This document shows positions 31,522 through 40,097 of a stretch of DNA of 64,000 nt, piece after piece; position 1 is the first letter of the stretch, and the number at the start of each line of letters is the position of its first letter. Made by a program: the position numbers and the translations under genes. The notes under the pieces are model-generated. The model saw only the letters and a program-made list of their open reading frames with translations. It did not search any database and had not been told where the DNA came from. Source of the stretch: Novosphingobium sp. KCTC 2891 (GTDB lineage Bacteria > Pseudomonadota > Alphaproteobacteria > Sphingomonadales > Sphingomonadaceae); contig NZ_JAPCZG010000002.1 of the NCBI RefSeq assembly GCF_025938155.1, forward strand, positions 186,001 through 250,000, in the 5' to 3' direction.

Positions 31522-32322
31522 ATGGCCTCATCCCCCCCGCGCGTCCGCCCCTTCCTCATCCTCGCCATCCTGCTCGTCGTTGCCGGCATCGGCGGGGGCT
31601 GGTGGTTCGAATCGCACCGCGAAGCTTCGGCAGGTGCGGGCACGGACGACAGGGCGCTGGCCGCCACGCTTTCCGGCGCCGGCATCGACGCGCGCCAACG
31701 CGCCGCGATCGAAGCGCTGGTGCGAAGCTACATCCTCGATCATCCGGAAATCCTGCCCGAGGCGATGGACCGGCTCCAGGCGCGCGAGAACCAGTCCCGC
31801 CTCGCCCCGATGCGCGGCGCGCTCGAAACGCCCTTCCCCGGCGCTGTGCTGGGGAACCCGGCGGGCAAGATCACGCTCGTCGAGTTTACCGACTTCGCCT
31901 GCACTTATTGCCGCAAGAGCGTCGAGGACGTGGAAGCGCTGGTGCGTGCCAATCCCGATCTGAAAGTTGTGGTGCGCGAACTACCGATCATCGCGCCCGA
32001 AAGCGAACCCGCGGCGCGCATGGGCCTCGCCGCCGCCGCGCAGGGCAAATATGCCGCCTTCCACAAGGCCATGTTCGCAGGCCCGCGCCCCAGCGCCGCC
32101 AGCATCGCCGCCGCTGCTCAGGCAGCCGGCCTGGACATGGCCGCCGCGCAGGCTTTCGGTGCAAAGGCAGACGTGCAGAAGGAACTCGAACGCAACCTCG
32201 GCATGGCGCGTCAGCTCGGCATCAACGGCACTCCGTCGTGGGTGATCGGCGAAGACCTGATCAATGGCGCGGTCGGGCCGGAGCGACTGCAACAGGCGAT
32301 CGACGCCGCGCGCAAGGGCTGA
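31522..32322 (+). CDS. DsbA-family thiol:disulfide oxidoreductase
   Basis: 266 residues. A membrane anchor near residues 10-26 is followed by a linker and a DsbA-like thioredoxin fold with active site Cys127-Thr-Tyr-Cys130 and the cis-proline Pro238 (NGTPSWV). The helix insertion and the YILDHPEILPEAMDRLQ segment before the active site are those of the Com1/DsbA-like group common in Alphaproteobacteria. It acts in the periplasm. It starts 11 bp after the BepA-like gene and is followed 4 bp later by a PDZ-M48-like gene. Confidence 0.88.
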   Translation: MASSPPRVRPFLILAILLVVAGIGGGWWFESHREASAGAGTDDRALAATLSGAGIDARQRAAIEALVRSYILDHPEILPEAMDRLQARENQSRLAPMRGALETPFPGAVLGNPAGKITLVEFTDFACTYCRKSVEDVEALVRANPDLKVVVRELPIIAPESEPAARMGLAAAAQGKYAAFHKAMFAGPRPSAASIAAAAQAAGLDMAAAQAFGAKADVQKELERNLGMARQLGINGTPSWVIGEDLINGAVGPERLQQAIDAARKG

Positions 32323-32326
32323 TCCC

Positions 32327-33247
32327 ATGCGGCGCACGCTTCTTGCTCTGGCAGGCGCGGCGTCGCTTCTCGCTGCGCCGGTTTCCGCCCAGCCGCTCGA
32401 CGCGCTCCAGCAGGCCGATGCGGCGGTACAGTCGGTCGGCTGGAAGCTGGCGCGCGCCAATGCCCGGTTCTGCACACGCACCGCGCCGGGCATCGGGCTG
32501 CTGCTGCAGGATGCCCGCACTTTCGACGATCCGGCGGCTGCCCGCACGCTTTACGGCCTCAAGGGGGACATCGCGGTCGGCGCGGTCGCCCGCGATGGCA
32601 CGGCTGCGAAAGCGGGGCTCGATGCCAACGATACGGTGATCGCGGTCGCCGGGCGGCCTGTCAGCGCCGTGGCCGTCCCCGCCCAAGGCAGCTGGGACCG
32701 CGTGTTCGCGCTGCAGGGCCTGCTGGAGAATACCGTCGCCACGACCGGATCGGTCACGCTAACACTCGCAGGGGGGCGCGAGGTCACCGTGGCGGGCGAG
32801 AGCGCGTGCCACGTCCGCTTCCTCCTCGATGACGGTGAGGGCAACGCCAGCGCCAATCGCGACGACGTGCGCATCGGCCGCCGGCTGTATGATGCCACGC
32901 ACGGCGACGAGACGCTGCTCGCCGCGCTCATCGCGCACGAACTGGCCCATGCCGCGCTCGATCACCCCGCCGCGATCGACGCCGCGCGAAATCGCCTCGC
33001 CACGGTGCGCGAAACCGAGCGAGAAGCGGACCGGCTGGCGGTCTGGCTACTCGCCAACGCGGGCTATGCGCCCGAATCCGAAGTACGGTTGATGGAAACC
33101 GTCATCGCCCGACAGCAATCGTTCCTCGCGCCGCCCACTCACGGCGGCTGGCGCACCCGCGCGGCAGACGTGCGGACGGAAATCGCGGCGCTCACCGCCG
33201 CACCCGACACCGACTGGCCGCTGCGCTTCCGCCGCAACGTGCGCTGA
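32327..33247 (+). CDS. exported PDZ-containing M48-like metallopeptidase
   Basis: 306 residues with a signal peptide (RRTLLALAGAASLLAAPVSAQ). A PDZ-like segment lies around residues 85-110 (AVARDGTAAKAGLDANDTVIAVAG). A zinc motif His204-Glu205-x-x-His208 (IAHELAH) follows, then a helix with ETEREADRLAVWLLANAG that supplies the third ligand, as in M48-type peptidases. It is the second such protease in this cluster; the DsbA-like gene ends 4 bp upstream. The start at 32327 is chosen because it gives the signal peptide. It is convergent with the HD gene, 3 bp between stops. Confidence 0.78.
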   Translation: MRRTLLALAGAASLLAAPVSAQPLDALQQADAAVQSVGWKLARANARFCTRTAPGIGLLLQDARTFDDPAAARTLYGLKGDIAVGAVARDGTAAKAGLDANDTVIAVAGRPVSAVAVPAQGSWDRVFALQGLLENTVATTGSVTLTLAGGREVTVAGESACHVRFLLDDGEGNASANRDDVRIGRRLYDATHGDETLLAALIAHELAHAALDHPAAIDAARNRLATVRETEREADRLAVWLLANAGYAPESEVRLMETVIARQQSFLAPPTHGGWRTRAADVRTEIAALTAAPDTDWPLRFRRNVR

Positions 33248-33250
33248 CGG

Positions 33251-33850
33251 TTACGCCTCGGCCGGCACCGCGGTCCGGTTGCGGGGCTTCGCCATGACCC
33301 GGCGCAGCATCGGCTCGAAGAACGACAGCGGCAGCGTGTCATAATCCGGGTCGAACGCGGACTGGTCGTACTTGGCGCAGAACTCCGCGCAGGAATCGTA
33401 GAACGGGTGGTCGCGGAAGCGGTCGCGCAGGTTCCGGTCCATGCCCAGGAAGTGGAAGTAGTAATAGCCCTGGAACGCGCCGTGATTCTGGCAGATCCAG
33501 TGCTCTTCCTCGGTCACGAAGGGCTTAATGATCGCGGCGCCGACATCGGGATGGTTGTAGGTGCCCAGCGTGTCGCCGATGTCGTGCAGCAGGGCCATCA
33601 CCACGTAGCTCTCGGGCCGCCCGTCGCGGTGGGCGCGCGTGGCGCATTGCAGGCTGTGGGTCATCCGGTCGACCGGGAACCCGCCGAAATCGCCGTCGAG
33701 CAGCTTCAGGTGGGTCAGCACGCGGTCGGCCAGCGCGCCGGCAAAGGCGTTGTAGTCGCGCGAAATGATCGACCAGTCTTCCTGCGTGCCTTCCATCATC
33801 GAGCGAAAGTGCGCCCGTTCCAGGGTTTCTCCGGGCGAATCGTGCTCCAT
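33251..33850 (-). CDS. HD-domain protein (inositol-oxygenase-like subgroup)
   Basis: 199 residues. The HD pair is His89-Asp90 in MALLHDIGDTLG, with earlier His in MTHSLQ and later His in EEEHWICQNHGAFQ, so most ligands for a metal or di-iron centre are present. The pattern fits the MIOX-like/PhnZ-like branch of the HD superfamily, some of which are oxygenases rather than phosphohydrolases. The substrate is unknown. An excellent AGGAG ribosome binding site precedes ATG 33850; the much longer open frame upstream is an antisense shadow. Confidence 0.78.
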   Translation of the reverse strand: MEHDSPGETLERAHFRSMMEGTQEDWSIISRDYNAFAGALADRVLTHLKLLDGDFGGFPVDRMTHSLQCATRAHRDGRPESYVVMALLHDIGDTLGTYNHPDVGAAIIKPFVTEEEHWICQNHGAFQGYYYFHFLGMDRNLRDRFRDHPFYDSCAEFCAKYDQSAFDPDYDTLPLSFFEPMLRRVMAKPRNRTAVPAEA

Positions 33851-33934
33851 GGGCCTCTCCTGTTTTTTGATTGAGAGCGAGGCTACGCCTTTCCGCCCTT
33901 GGCGCAATGGCCGGCTTGGCGCTACAGTACCACG

Positions 33935-35119
33935 ATGGCCGTGCTGCCGCTGACCCCGACGCCGTTCTTCGGCAACAAGAACCGCGCCTTCTGGCGCCTG
34001 CAATTCCTCGGCTGGGGCGGCGCCATGCTGCTGCGTGCCTTGTCGAGCATTGCCAACGCGCAGCCCTGGTCGTTCCTGATCATCGTGCTGATCGCCACGA
34101 TCACCGGATTTTCGATCTCGCTGATCCTGTCGGTCATCTACCGCGCTTTGATCAACCGCCGCCCGCTGATCACCTGGGGGGTGACCGCGCTGGTGCTGGC
34201 GATCGCGGTGGGGCTTTATGCCTTCATCGATTCCTGGGTCATCAGCCTTTACCGGCCCAACAGCGACGCCAAGTTCGCGCAGCTGTTCCTCGGGGTGTTC
34301 TATCTCGACCTGACGCTGCTGGGCGCATGGTCGGCGCTCTATTACGCGATCAATTTCTACATTCAGGTGGAAGAGCAGAACGACCAGCTCATCCACCTCG
34401 AAAACCAGGCGACGAGCGCGCAGCTCGCCATGCTGCGCTATCAGTTGAACCCGCACTTCCTGTTCAACACGCTGAACTCGATCTCCACCCTGGTCCTGCT
34501 CAAGCAGACCGAGCCGGCCAACGCGATGCTGAGCCGCCTATCCTCGTTCCTGCGCTACACGCTGATCAACGAGCCGACCGCGCGCGTCACCGTCGCGCAG
34601 GAGGTGGAGACGCTGAAGCTCTATCTCGACATCGAGCGGATGCGCTTCGAAGAGCGCCTGCGCACCGATTTCCGCATCGACGAGGACACCCGCGCTGCGC
34701 TGATGCCTTCGTTGCTGCTGCAACCATTGGTGGAGAACGCGATCAAGTATGCCGTGAGTCCGGTCGAGGATGGCGCCCAGATCACCATCGCGACGCAACT
34801 CGTCGGCTCGATGCTTCGCGTCACCGTGTCGGACACCGGCCCGGGCTTGCCTACGGGCACGGACCCATCAACATTGTTCGGCGTGACCAGCGACAGCAGC
34901 GACACACTCTCGTCGGGCCATGTCTCGACAGGCGTCGGCCTTGCGAACATTCGCGACCGGCTTGGACAGGCATACGGCGAGAACCAGCGATTCGAGATTT
35001 CCAATCGGCCGGAGGGCGGCTTTTCCGTGGTGATCGAACTTCCGTTCGAAGCCCGCGAAGCTGCTCCCCTGCCGGCTTCCACAACACGTATGGTCCCTGG
35101 AAGGGCCATTGCTGGTTGA
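33935..35119 (+). CDS. LytS/YehU-type sensor histidine kinase
   Basis: 394 residues. Four predicted membrane helices lie in the first 150 residues. The His_kinase domain motif QLNPHFLFNTLNSIS places the phospho-accepting His174, and the ATPase domain has LLLQPLVENAIKYA and DTGPGLP. An ATG at 33935 is preferred over a TTG at 33899. It is followed by a LytTR response regulator 67 bp later, forming a two-component pair. Signal unknown. It is divergent from the HD protein gene, with 84 bp between starts. Confidence 0.9.
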   Translation: MAVLPLTPTPFFGNKNRAFWRLQFLGWGGAMLLRALSSIANAQPWSFLIIVLIATITGFSISLILSVIYRALINRRPLITWGVTALVLAIAVGLYAFIDSWVISLYRPNSDAKFAQLFLGVFYLDLTLLGAWSALYYAINFYIQVEEQNDQLIHLENQATSAQLAMLRYQLNPHFLFNTLNSISTLVLLKQTEPANAMLSRLSSFLRYTLINEPTARVTVAQEVETLKLYLDIERMRFEERLRTDFRIDEDTRAALMPSLLLQPLVENAIKYAVSPVEDGAQITIATQLVGSMLRVTVSDTGPGLPTGTDPSTLFGVTSDSSDTLSSGHVSTGVGLANIRDRLGQAYGENQRFEISNRPEGGFSVVIELPFEAREAAPLPASTTRMVPGRAIAG

Positions 35120-35186
35120 TGCGCGGGAACTTCCGCCCGCGCCCGCATTTCTGTCGCGGTTGCCTCAGATATAACAAGGGTAGCGC

Positions 35187-35984
35187 ATGACCATCCGCAC
35201 GATCCTCGTCGACGACGAGAAGCTCGCCATTCAGGGCCTTCAGCTCCGCCTTCAGGCCTTCCCCGACGTGGAGGTGATCGACACCTGCTCGAACGGCCGC
35301 GAGGCGATCCGCAAGATCAAGACGGAGAAGCCCGACCTTGTCTTCTGCGACATCCAGATGCCCGGCTTCGACGGTTTTTCCGTGGTCAAGGGCGTGATGG
35401 AGATCGACCCGCCGCTGTTCGTCTTCGTCACCGCCTATTCCGAGCACGCGATCAAGGCATTCGAGGCCAACGCCGTCGACTACCTGCTCAAGCCGGTGGA
35501 GGAAGACCGCCTCGCCGACGCGCTCGACCGCGCGCGCACGCGCCTTGCCGAAAAGCGCGGGCTGGAGGAGGCCGAAAAGCTCAAGAACGTGCTCGCCGAA
35601 GTCGCGCCCGATGCGATGCCGGATATGCCCGAAGACGCCGAACCCGCCGCCGGCCGCTTTGAAAAGCTCATCAACATCAAGGATCGCGGCCAGATCTTCC
35701 GCGTCGATGTGGACACGATCGAGCGGATCGAGGCCGCGGGCGACTACATGTGCATCTACACCGGCGACAATTCGCTGATCCTGCGCGAGACGATGAAGGA
35801 TCTCGAACGGCGGCTCGACCCGCGCGTGTTCCAGCGCGTCCACCGCTCGAAGATCGTCAATCTCGATCAGGTGCGCCAGGTTCGTCCGCACACCAATGGC
35901 GAATGCTTCCTCGTGCTCGAATCGGGCGCGGAAGTGAAAGTCAGCCGCTCCTACCGCGACGTGGTGGCCCGCTTCGTCCACTGA
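35187..35984 (+). CDS. LytTR-family response regulator
   Basis: 265 residues: a receiver domain with acidic pair Asp9-Asp10, phosphorylated Asp55 and a KPVEED loop, an acidic linker, and a C-terminal LytTR DNA-binding domain (INIKDRGQIFRVDVDTIERIEA, then VHRSKIVNLDQV). It partners with the upstream LytS-type kinase. LytTR regulators bind imperfect direct repeats; no target could be identified. An AAGGG ribosome binding site precedes ATG 35187. The next gene, nadC, starts 37 bp later and may be read through. Confidence 0.92.
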   Translation: MTIRTILVDDEKLAIQGLQLRLQAFPDVEVIDTCSNGREAIRKIKTEKPDLVFCDIQMPGFDGFSVVKGVMEIDPPLFVFVTAYSEHAIKAFEANAVDYLLKPVEEDRLADALDRARTRLAEKRGLEEAEKLKNVLAEVAPDAMPDMPEDAEPAAGRFEKLINIKDRGQIFRVDVDTIERIEAAGDYMCIYTGDNSLILRETMKDLERRLDPRVFQRVHRSKIVNLDQVRQVRPHTNGECFLVLESGAEVKVSRSYRDVVARFVH

Positions 35985-36021
35985 GCCTCGACAGCCGGCG
36001 CGGGGATGGTAAGGCAAGGGC

Positions 36022-36894
36022 ATGACCCAATTTGCCATTCCCGGCTTCGATATCGAAGCTTTCGTCGCCGCCACGCTCGCCGAAGATCTGGGGAACGGCC
36101 TGCCCGGCGGCGGGCATGACGTCACCAGCGAGAGCGTGATCCCCTCCGACGCGCTGTTCTCCGGCGTGATGGACAGCCGCGACGCGATCACCGTGTGCGG
36201 GCTGCCCATCGCCGCCGCCTTCTTCCGCGCGCTCGATCCCGCCATCGCCATCGAGATCCTGGTCGAGGAAGGCGCGCAGGTCGCCCCCGGCACCGATCTC
36301 ATGCGGCTGGTGGGCAATGCCCGCGCCATGCTCACGGCGGAGCGCAGCGCGCTCAACACCGTGCAGCATCTGTCGGGCGTCGCCACGCTCACGCGGCAAT
36401 ATGTCGATGCGATGGGCGATACCCGCGCGAAGCTGCTCGATACGCGCAAGACCATCCCCGGCCTGCGCCATCTCGAAAAGTATGCCGTCCGCACCGGCGG
36501 GGGCCACAACCACCGCATGGGCCTGTGGGACGCAGCCATGATCAAGGACAACCACGTGCTGGTCGCCGGCGGCGTCGCCGAAGCGGTGCAGCGCGCGCTG
36601 GCCGCCGGGATCGCCGACGTGATCTGCGAAGTGGACCGGATCGACCAGATCGAACCCGCGCTGGCCGCCGGCGCCACCCGCCTGTTGCTCGACAACATGG
36701 GCCCGGACACACTGCGCGAAGCCATCGCGCTCGTCGCCGGCCGCGTGCCGTGCGAAGCTTCGGGCGGGGTCCGGCTCGACACCATCGCCGGCATCGCCGC
36801 GACGGGGGTCGACTACGTCTCGGTCGGGCGCCTTACCCAGTCGGCCCCCGCCGCCGACATCGGCCTCGATTTCACCCCGCTGGACGCCGCATGA
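36022..36894 (+). CDS. nadC: nicotinate-nucleotide pyrophosphorylase (carboxylating)
   Basis: 290 residues. It converts quinolinate and PRPP to nicotinate mononucleotide in de novo NAD synthesis. Family motifs are clear: AERSALNTVQHLSGVAT, DTRKTIPGLRHLEKYAVRTGGGHNHR and the C-terminal EASGGVRLDTI with VDYVSVGRLTQSA. Cytosolic. nadA and nadB are not in the window. Its TGA overlaps the ATG of a small membrane protein gene. Confidence 0.95.
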   Translation: MTQFAIPGFDIEAFVAATLAEDLGNGLPGGGHDVTSESVIPSDALFSGVMDSRDAITVCGLPIAAAFFRALDPAIAIEILVEEGAQVAPGTDLMRLVGNARAMLTAERSALNTVQHLSGVATLTRQYVDAMGDTRAKLLDTRKTIPGLRHLEKYAVRTGGGHNHRMGLWDAAMIKDNHVLVAGGVAEAVQRALAAGIADVICEVDRIDQIEPALAAGATRLLLDNMGPDTLREAIALVAGRVPCEASGGVRLDTIAGIAATGVDYVSVGRLTQSAPAADIGLDFTPLDAA

Positions 36895-37415
36895 CCCCGC
36901 GCCCGCAATCGGTCGTCTGGTTCGAGCGGCTGTTCCTTGCCAGCCAGGCGATCCGCCTCGTCAATGCAGCGGTCTTCGCGGCGGCGCTCGCCGCGCTGGG
37001 CGGCGTGCAGCCGCTCGCGGTGATGATGGGGGCCTTCGCCAACGCCGCTGTCTCGTCGGGCCTCGCGCTCGTCGTCGCGCGCGGCCGCAGCGGGATTGCG
37101 CGCTGGTTCCTTGTTGCCATCGTCGTGCTTGACCTCCTTGGCCTGGCCGGCGTTCCCGCGCTCGCGAGGGGCGTCAGCCCGGTCTTCGCGCTGTTCGTGC
37201 TCGCCGCGATGTCGGTGGAAGTGGCCGCGATGGTCTTTGCCTTCCGCAAGGAGACCAGCGACTGGCTCAAGGCGCGCAGCAGGAGTGTCAATTCTGCCAT
37301 TGGATCAGCGAGCGATAGCGATCTTCACACAGAGGATGTCCTGAAGGCAACAGAAACATCCGTCACTGTGACGCACCGGAACGCCGTCATAAAGAAGGCG
37401 AGACGTCCTGATTAG
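36891..37415 (+). CDS. small membrane protein, hypothetical
   Basis: 174 residues with about four membrane helices in the first 125 residues (RLVNAAVFAAALAALGG, then VMMGAFANAAVSSGLALVVA, then WFLVAIVVLDLLGLAG, then FALFVLAAMSVEVAAMVFAF). The tail is polar and low-complexity. The start overlaps the nadC stop (ATGA), so it is translationally coupled to nadC. No family recognised. Base composition near its 3' end is slightly less GC-rich than around it. Confidence 0.7.
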   Translation: MTPRPQSVVWFERLFLASQAIRLVNAAVFAAALAALGGVQPLAVMMGAFANAAVSSGLALVVARGRSGIARWFLVAIVVLDLLGLAGVPALARGVSPVFALFVLAAMSVEVAAMVFAFRKETSDWLKARSRSVNSAIGSASDSDLHTEDVLKATETSVTVTHRNAVIKKARRPD

Positions 37416-38118
37416 CTACTCCACGAGAGTTCTGGTCGCTCTTGCACTAACCCAAGGCCTTTGCGCCCCGGCGCTCGCGCAGTCCTGCCGGTTGCCCCCT
37501 GCGGTCGACCTGCCCGCGCCGCCGGTGCCGGACGGGCCGGTCCGCCGCCTTCCCATTGCCGGCCATACGCTCGCGCTCAGCTGGTCGCCCGAATTCTGCC
37601 GCAGCCGCCGCGCCGATCCGGCGCAGGCGCTGCAATGCGGAGGCCGCCTCGGCCGGTTCGGCTTCATCCTGCACGGCCTTTGGCCCGAAGGGCGCGGCCG
37701 CCAGTGGCCCCAGTGGTGCCCTGTGCGCCGGATGCCCGATGCCGCCACCTTGCGCCGCCATCTGTGCATGACCCCCTCACCAGCGCTCCTGACGCACGAA
37801 TGGGCCAAGCATGGCAGTTGCATGACCGCCAGCCCCCAGGCCTACTTCGCCAGGGCCGACGCCCTCTACGCCCGCGTCCGCTATCCCGACATGACGGCTC
37901 TGGCCCGCCGGCCCGGCCTTGACGCGGGCGCGGTCCGGGCCGCTTTCACCCGGGCCAACCCATGGCTCACGCCAGAGGCGATCCGCCTGCTGCTGGGCCG
38001 GGACGGCGCTTTGCGCGAAGTGCATCTGTGCCTCTCGCGCCGTTTCACCCCCACGCGCTGCCCTGCGGCCAATGCCGGCCCGGGGGACCAGACGCCGGTG
38101 CGGGTCACCCCGCCCTAG
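37408..38118 (+). CDS. ribonuclease T2 family protein, exported
   Basis: Up to 236 residues. The two catalytic segments of RNase T2 are present: FILHGLWPEG and HEWAKHGSC; multiple Cys fit periplasmic disulfides. Upstream in the same frame is a good signal peptide (STRVLVALALTQGLCAPALAQ), but there is no ATG, GTG or TTG ahead of it after the stop at 37390-37392. The first canonical start is a TTG at 37492, which would delete the signal. I therefore place the start at CTG 37408, with ATT 37411 the next option; AAGG lies nine bases before the CTG. The start is uncertain. It overlaps the end of the preceding gene by 8 bp. Confidence 0.8.
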   Translation: MISYSTRVLVALALTQGLCAPALAQSCRLPPAVDLPAPPVPDGPVRRLPIAGHTLALSWSPEFCRSRRADPAQALQCGGRLGRFGFILHGLWPEGRGRQWPQWCPVRRMPDAATLRRHLCMTPSPALLTHEWAKHGSCMTASPQAYFARADALYARVRYPDMTALARRPGLDAGAVRAAFTRANPWLTPEAIRLLLGRDGALREVHLCLSRRFTPTRCPAANAGPGDQTPVRVTPP

Positions 38119-38121
38119 GGT

Positions 38122-38577
38122 CTAGCGCCTTGCGCGGAAGAACGTGCGCAGCAGGTCCGCCGCCTCGCCCTCGCCCATGCCCGCATAGACTTCGGGCCGG
38201 TGCAGGCAGGTCGGCTGCTCGAACACGCGCGCGCCATGCTCCACCGCGCCCCCCTTGGGATCGGGCGCGGCATAATAAACACGGCCGATCCGCGCATGGA
38301 CGATGGCCCCGGCACACATCGCGCACGGCTCCAGCGTCACCCACAAGTCGCACCCGTCGAGCCGTTCCTGCCCCAGCACGCGGGCCGCTTCGCGAATCGC
38401 CAGCAGTTCCGCATGGGCGGTGGGATCGGTCATCGCCCGCGGCGCGTTGTGCGCGGCGGCGATCACCTCGCCGCCCTTGACCACCACCGCGCCGATCGGC
38501 ACTTCGCCTGCCTCCGCGGCGCGATGCGCCTGTTCCAGTGCTTTTCGCATGGGTTCGGGAAGCGGCCAGCGGTTCAT
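38122..38577 (-). CDS. tadA: tRNA-specific adenosine deaminase
   Basis: 151 residues. Zinc deaminase motifs His55-Ala-Glu57 and Pro84-Cys85-Ala-Met-Cys88 are intact. TadA converts A34 to inosine in tRNA-Arg(ACG) and is essential in most bacteria. The VPIGAVVVKGGEVIAAAHN opening is typical. It converges with the RNase T2 gene, 3 bp between ends. The start at 38577 has the family's usual short N-terminus. Confidence 0.94.
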   Translation of the reverse strand: MNRWPLPEPMRKALEQAHRAAEAGEVPIGAVVVKGGEVIAAAHNAPRAMTDPTAHAELLAIREAARVLGQERLDGCDLWVTLEPCAMCAGAIVHARIGRVYYAAPDPKGGAVEHGARVFEQPTCLHRPEVYAGMGEGEAADLLRTFFRARR

Positions 38578-38647
38578 GACGCCCGGGCTAAACCGCGCGG
38601 GTCAGGCGCGCAACGCGAATTGAGCCGCGATTGGAGGGCGCGAATCC

Positions 38648-38673
38648 TTGACTTCCCTCCGTGAATCGATAAT
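38648..38673 (+). promoter_or_regulatory. probable rpmB promoter
   Basis: TTGACT (38648-38653) and GATAAT (38668-38673). Each hexamer is a good match, but the 14-bp spacer is short, so the pairing is tentative. Confidence 0.35.
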
Positions 38674-38722
38674 GGCCGCGCCTTCCCGATAGGTTTATCG
38701 AACACACGAAGCGAGTTTAGCC

Positions 38723-39007
38723 ATGTCGCGTATCTGCGAACTGACCGGTAAGGGCCGCCAAGTCGGTCACAACGTAAGCCACGCCAATAACAAGACCAAG
38801 CGTCTGTTCCTGCCCAACCTGCAGAACGTGACGCTGATGAGCGAGAAGCTGGATCGCAGCTTCAAGTTCCGCGTTTCGACGCACGGTCTGCGCTCGGTCG
38901 AGCACAACGGCGGTCTCGACAACTGGCTGCTGAAGCAGGACGAAGCCAAGCTCAGCCCGCGCGCCCGCAAGGTCAAGCGCGAGCTGTCGAAGGCTGTTGC
39001 TGCCTGA
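38723..39007 (+). CDS. rpmB: 50S ribosomal protein L28
   Basis: 94 residues, basic. The N-terminal [25 protein letters not shown] is the L28 signature, in the Cys-poor alphaproteobacterial form that is longer than E. coli L28 (78 residues). Single gene with its own promoter region and a hairpin terminator after the stop. Confidence 0.97.
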   Translation: MSRICELTGKGRQVGHNVSHANNKTKRLFLPNLQNVTLMSEKLDRSFKFRVSTHGLRSVEHNGGLDNWLLKQDEAKLSPRARKVKRELSKAVAA

Positions 39008-39015
39008 TTTCGGGT

Positions 39016-39046
39016 AAGGCCGGCACCTCTCTCAGGGGCCGGCCTT
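39016..39046 (+). terminator. terminator between rpmB and convergent gene
   Basis: Perfect 8-bp stem AAGGCCGG/CCGGCCTT with a 15-nt loop, 8 bp past the rpmB stop. It overlaps the last codons of the opposite-strand gene and could serve both. Confidence 0.6.
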
Positions 39047-40030
39047 CCGCCCTCCGGCGCGGCCGGAGCGGAAGCGCAGCTTGAGCAGGATTGTTCGCTG
39101 CATCCAGACCATCGCGTTGCTGTCTGAAATGATCCAGATGGCCGTCGATCCGTCTCGCTCCCGCGAAACCGCCATTCCCTCGTAGTTGTCCCGCACGCGT
39201 GGATCGTCGATCCTCGCGATTTCGTGCGTCCGGACCACCGCCCCTGCGCGCAGCGCCGCGGGATCGGCCGTCATGATCACGCTACGGAACCCCATCAGCG
39301 TAAATTTGCGCCCCAGCACCAGCAGGCGCCCGTCGGGCATCTGCGCCAGATCCGTCGGGCGGTAGCCTTCGGGCATTTCCAGCAGGAACCGCCCCGGGGC
39401 CTCACCCGCCCGCGGCAGGCCGGGGAACAGCAGCGCCGGGTGCAACCTGCGATCGAACCGGTGGGCATAGGTTTCGCCGATCAGCACCAGCCGCCCATCG
39501 GCCAGGACCTGTGCCGCTTCCGGCCCCTGGTTCACGGGCCACTCCCACAGCGCGGGAACCGTGAACGTGCGAAACGCCTTGAAATCCCGCCGTAAGGCAA
39601 AGATCCGGTCGCTCCCTTCAACGGCTACCAGCAGTTCGCCCGTCGACGGGATGAGGGAAACCGCTTCCGCATCGGCGGACAGTCGCGCCAGTCGAAAATC
39701 ATCGGGGAGCGGGCGACCGAAAAACGCCGGTTGGTGCAGGGAGCCGTCTGGCCGCGCAAAGGCCAGCATGGCGTTGCGATCGCTGATCGCGAGCAGCCGT
39801 CCCCCGGGCATGATCGCCAGTGCCGAGTAGTTGCCAAAGCTGCTTTGCCGGCTGCGCATCCACCAGGCACCGGCCACTTCCAGTTCGTTCCCGATCCGGA
39901 CCGGCGCCTCGCCCGCCAGCAGATCGCGAAACACGATCTGCCTGTCACGGACATCGCGGGGGAATTTTCCACCGCCGACAAACGTGACAGCGAGCGCCGC
40001 AAGCAGCAGGGGGATCTTGGCGATGCGCAT
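39032..40030 (-). CDS. esterase-like-activity-of-phytase family protein, exported
   Basis: 332 residues. An N-terminal signal-like hydrophobic stretch (RIAKIPLLLAALAVTFVGGG) precedes a beta-propeller-type domain. The recognisable ends are FGNYSALAIMPGGRLLAISD and, near the C-terminus, RDNYEGMAVSRE with IWIISDSN. This matches the 'esterase-like activity of phytase' domain; enzymatic activity for most members is unproven. Several starts are possible (ATG 40042, TTG 40084); ATG 40030 gives the cleanest signal. Confidence 0.8.
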   Translation of the reverse strand: MRIAKIPLLLAALAVTFVGGGKFPRDVRDRQIVFRDLLAGEAPVRIGNELEVAGAWWMRSRQSSFGNYSALAIMPGGRLLAISDRNAMLAFARPDGSLHQPAFFGRPLPDDFRLARLSADAEAVSLIPSTGELLVAVEGSDRIFALRRDFKAFRTFTVPALWEWPVNQGPEAAQVLADGRLVLIGETYAHRFDRRLHPALLFPGLPRAGEAPGRFLLEMPEGYRPTDLAQMPDGRLLVLGRKFTLMGFRSVIMTADPAALRAGAVVRTHEIARIDDPRVRDNYEGMAVSRERDGSTAIWIISDSNAMVWMQRTILLKLRFRSGRAGGRKAGP

Positions 40031-40097
40031 CGGCCCGCCCATGGCACGGGGCGCTCCCGTGCGAAAGGCCGCCACCCGTCGCAAATAAAAGGATGTG

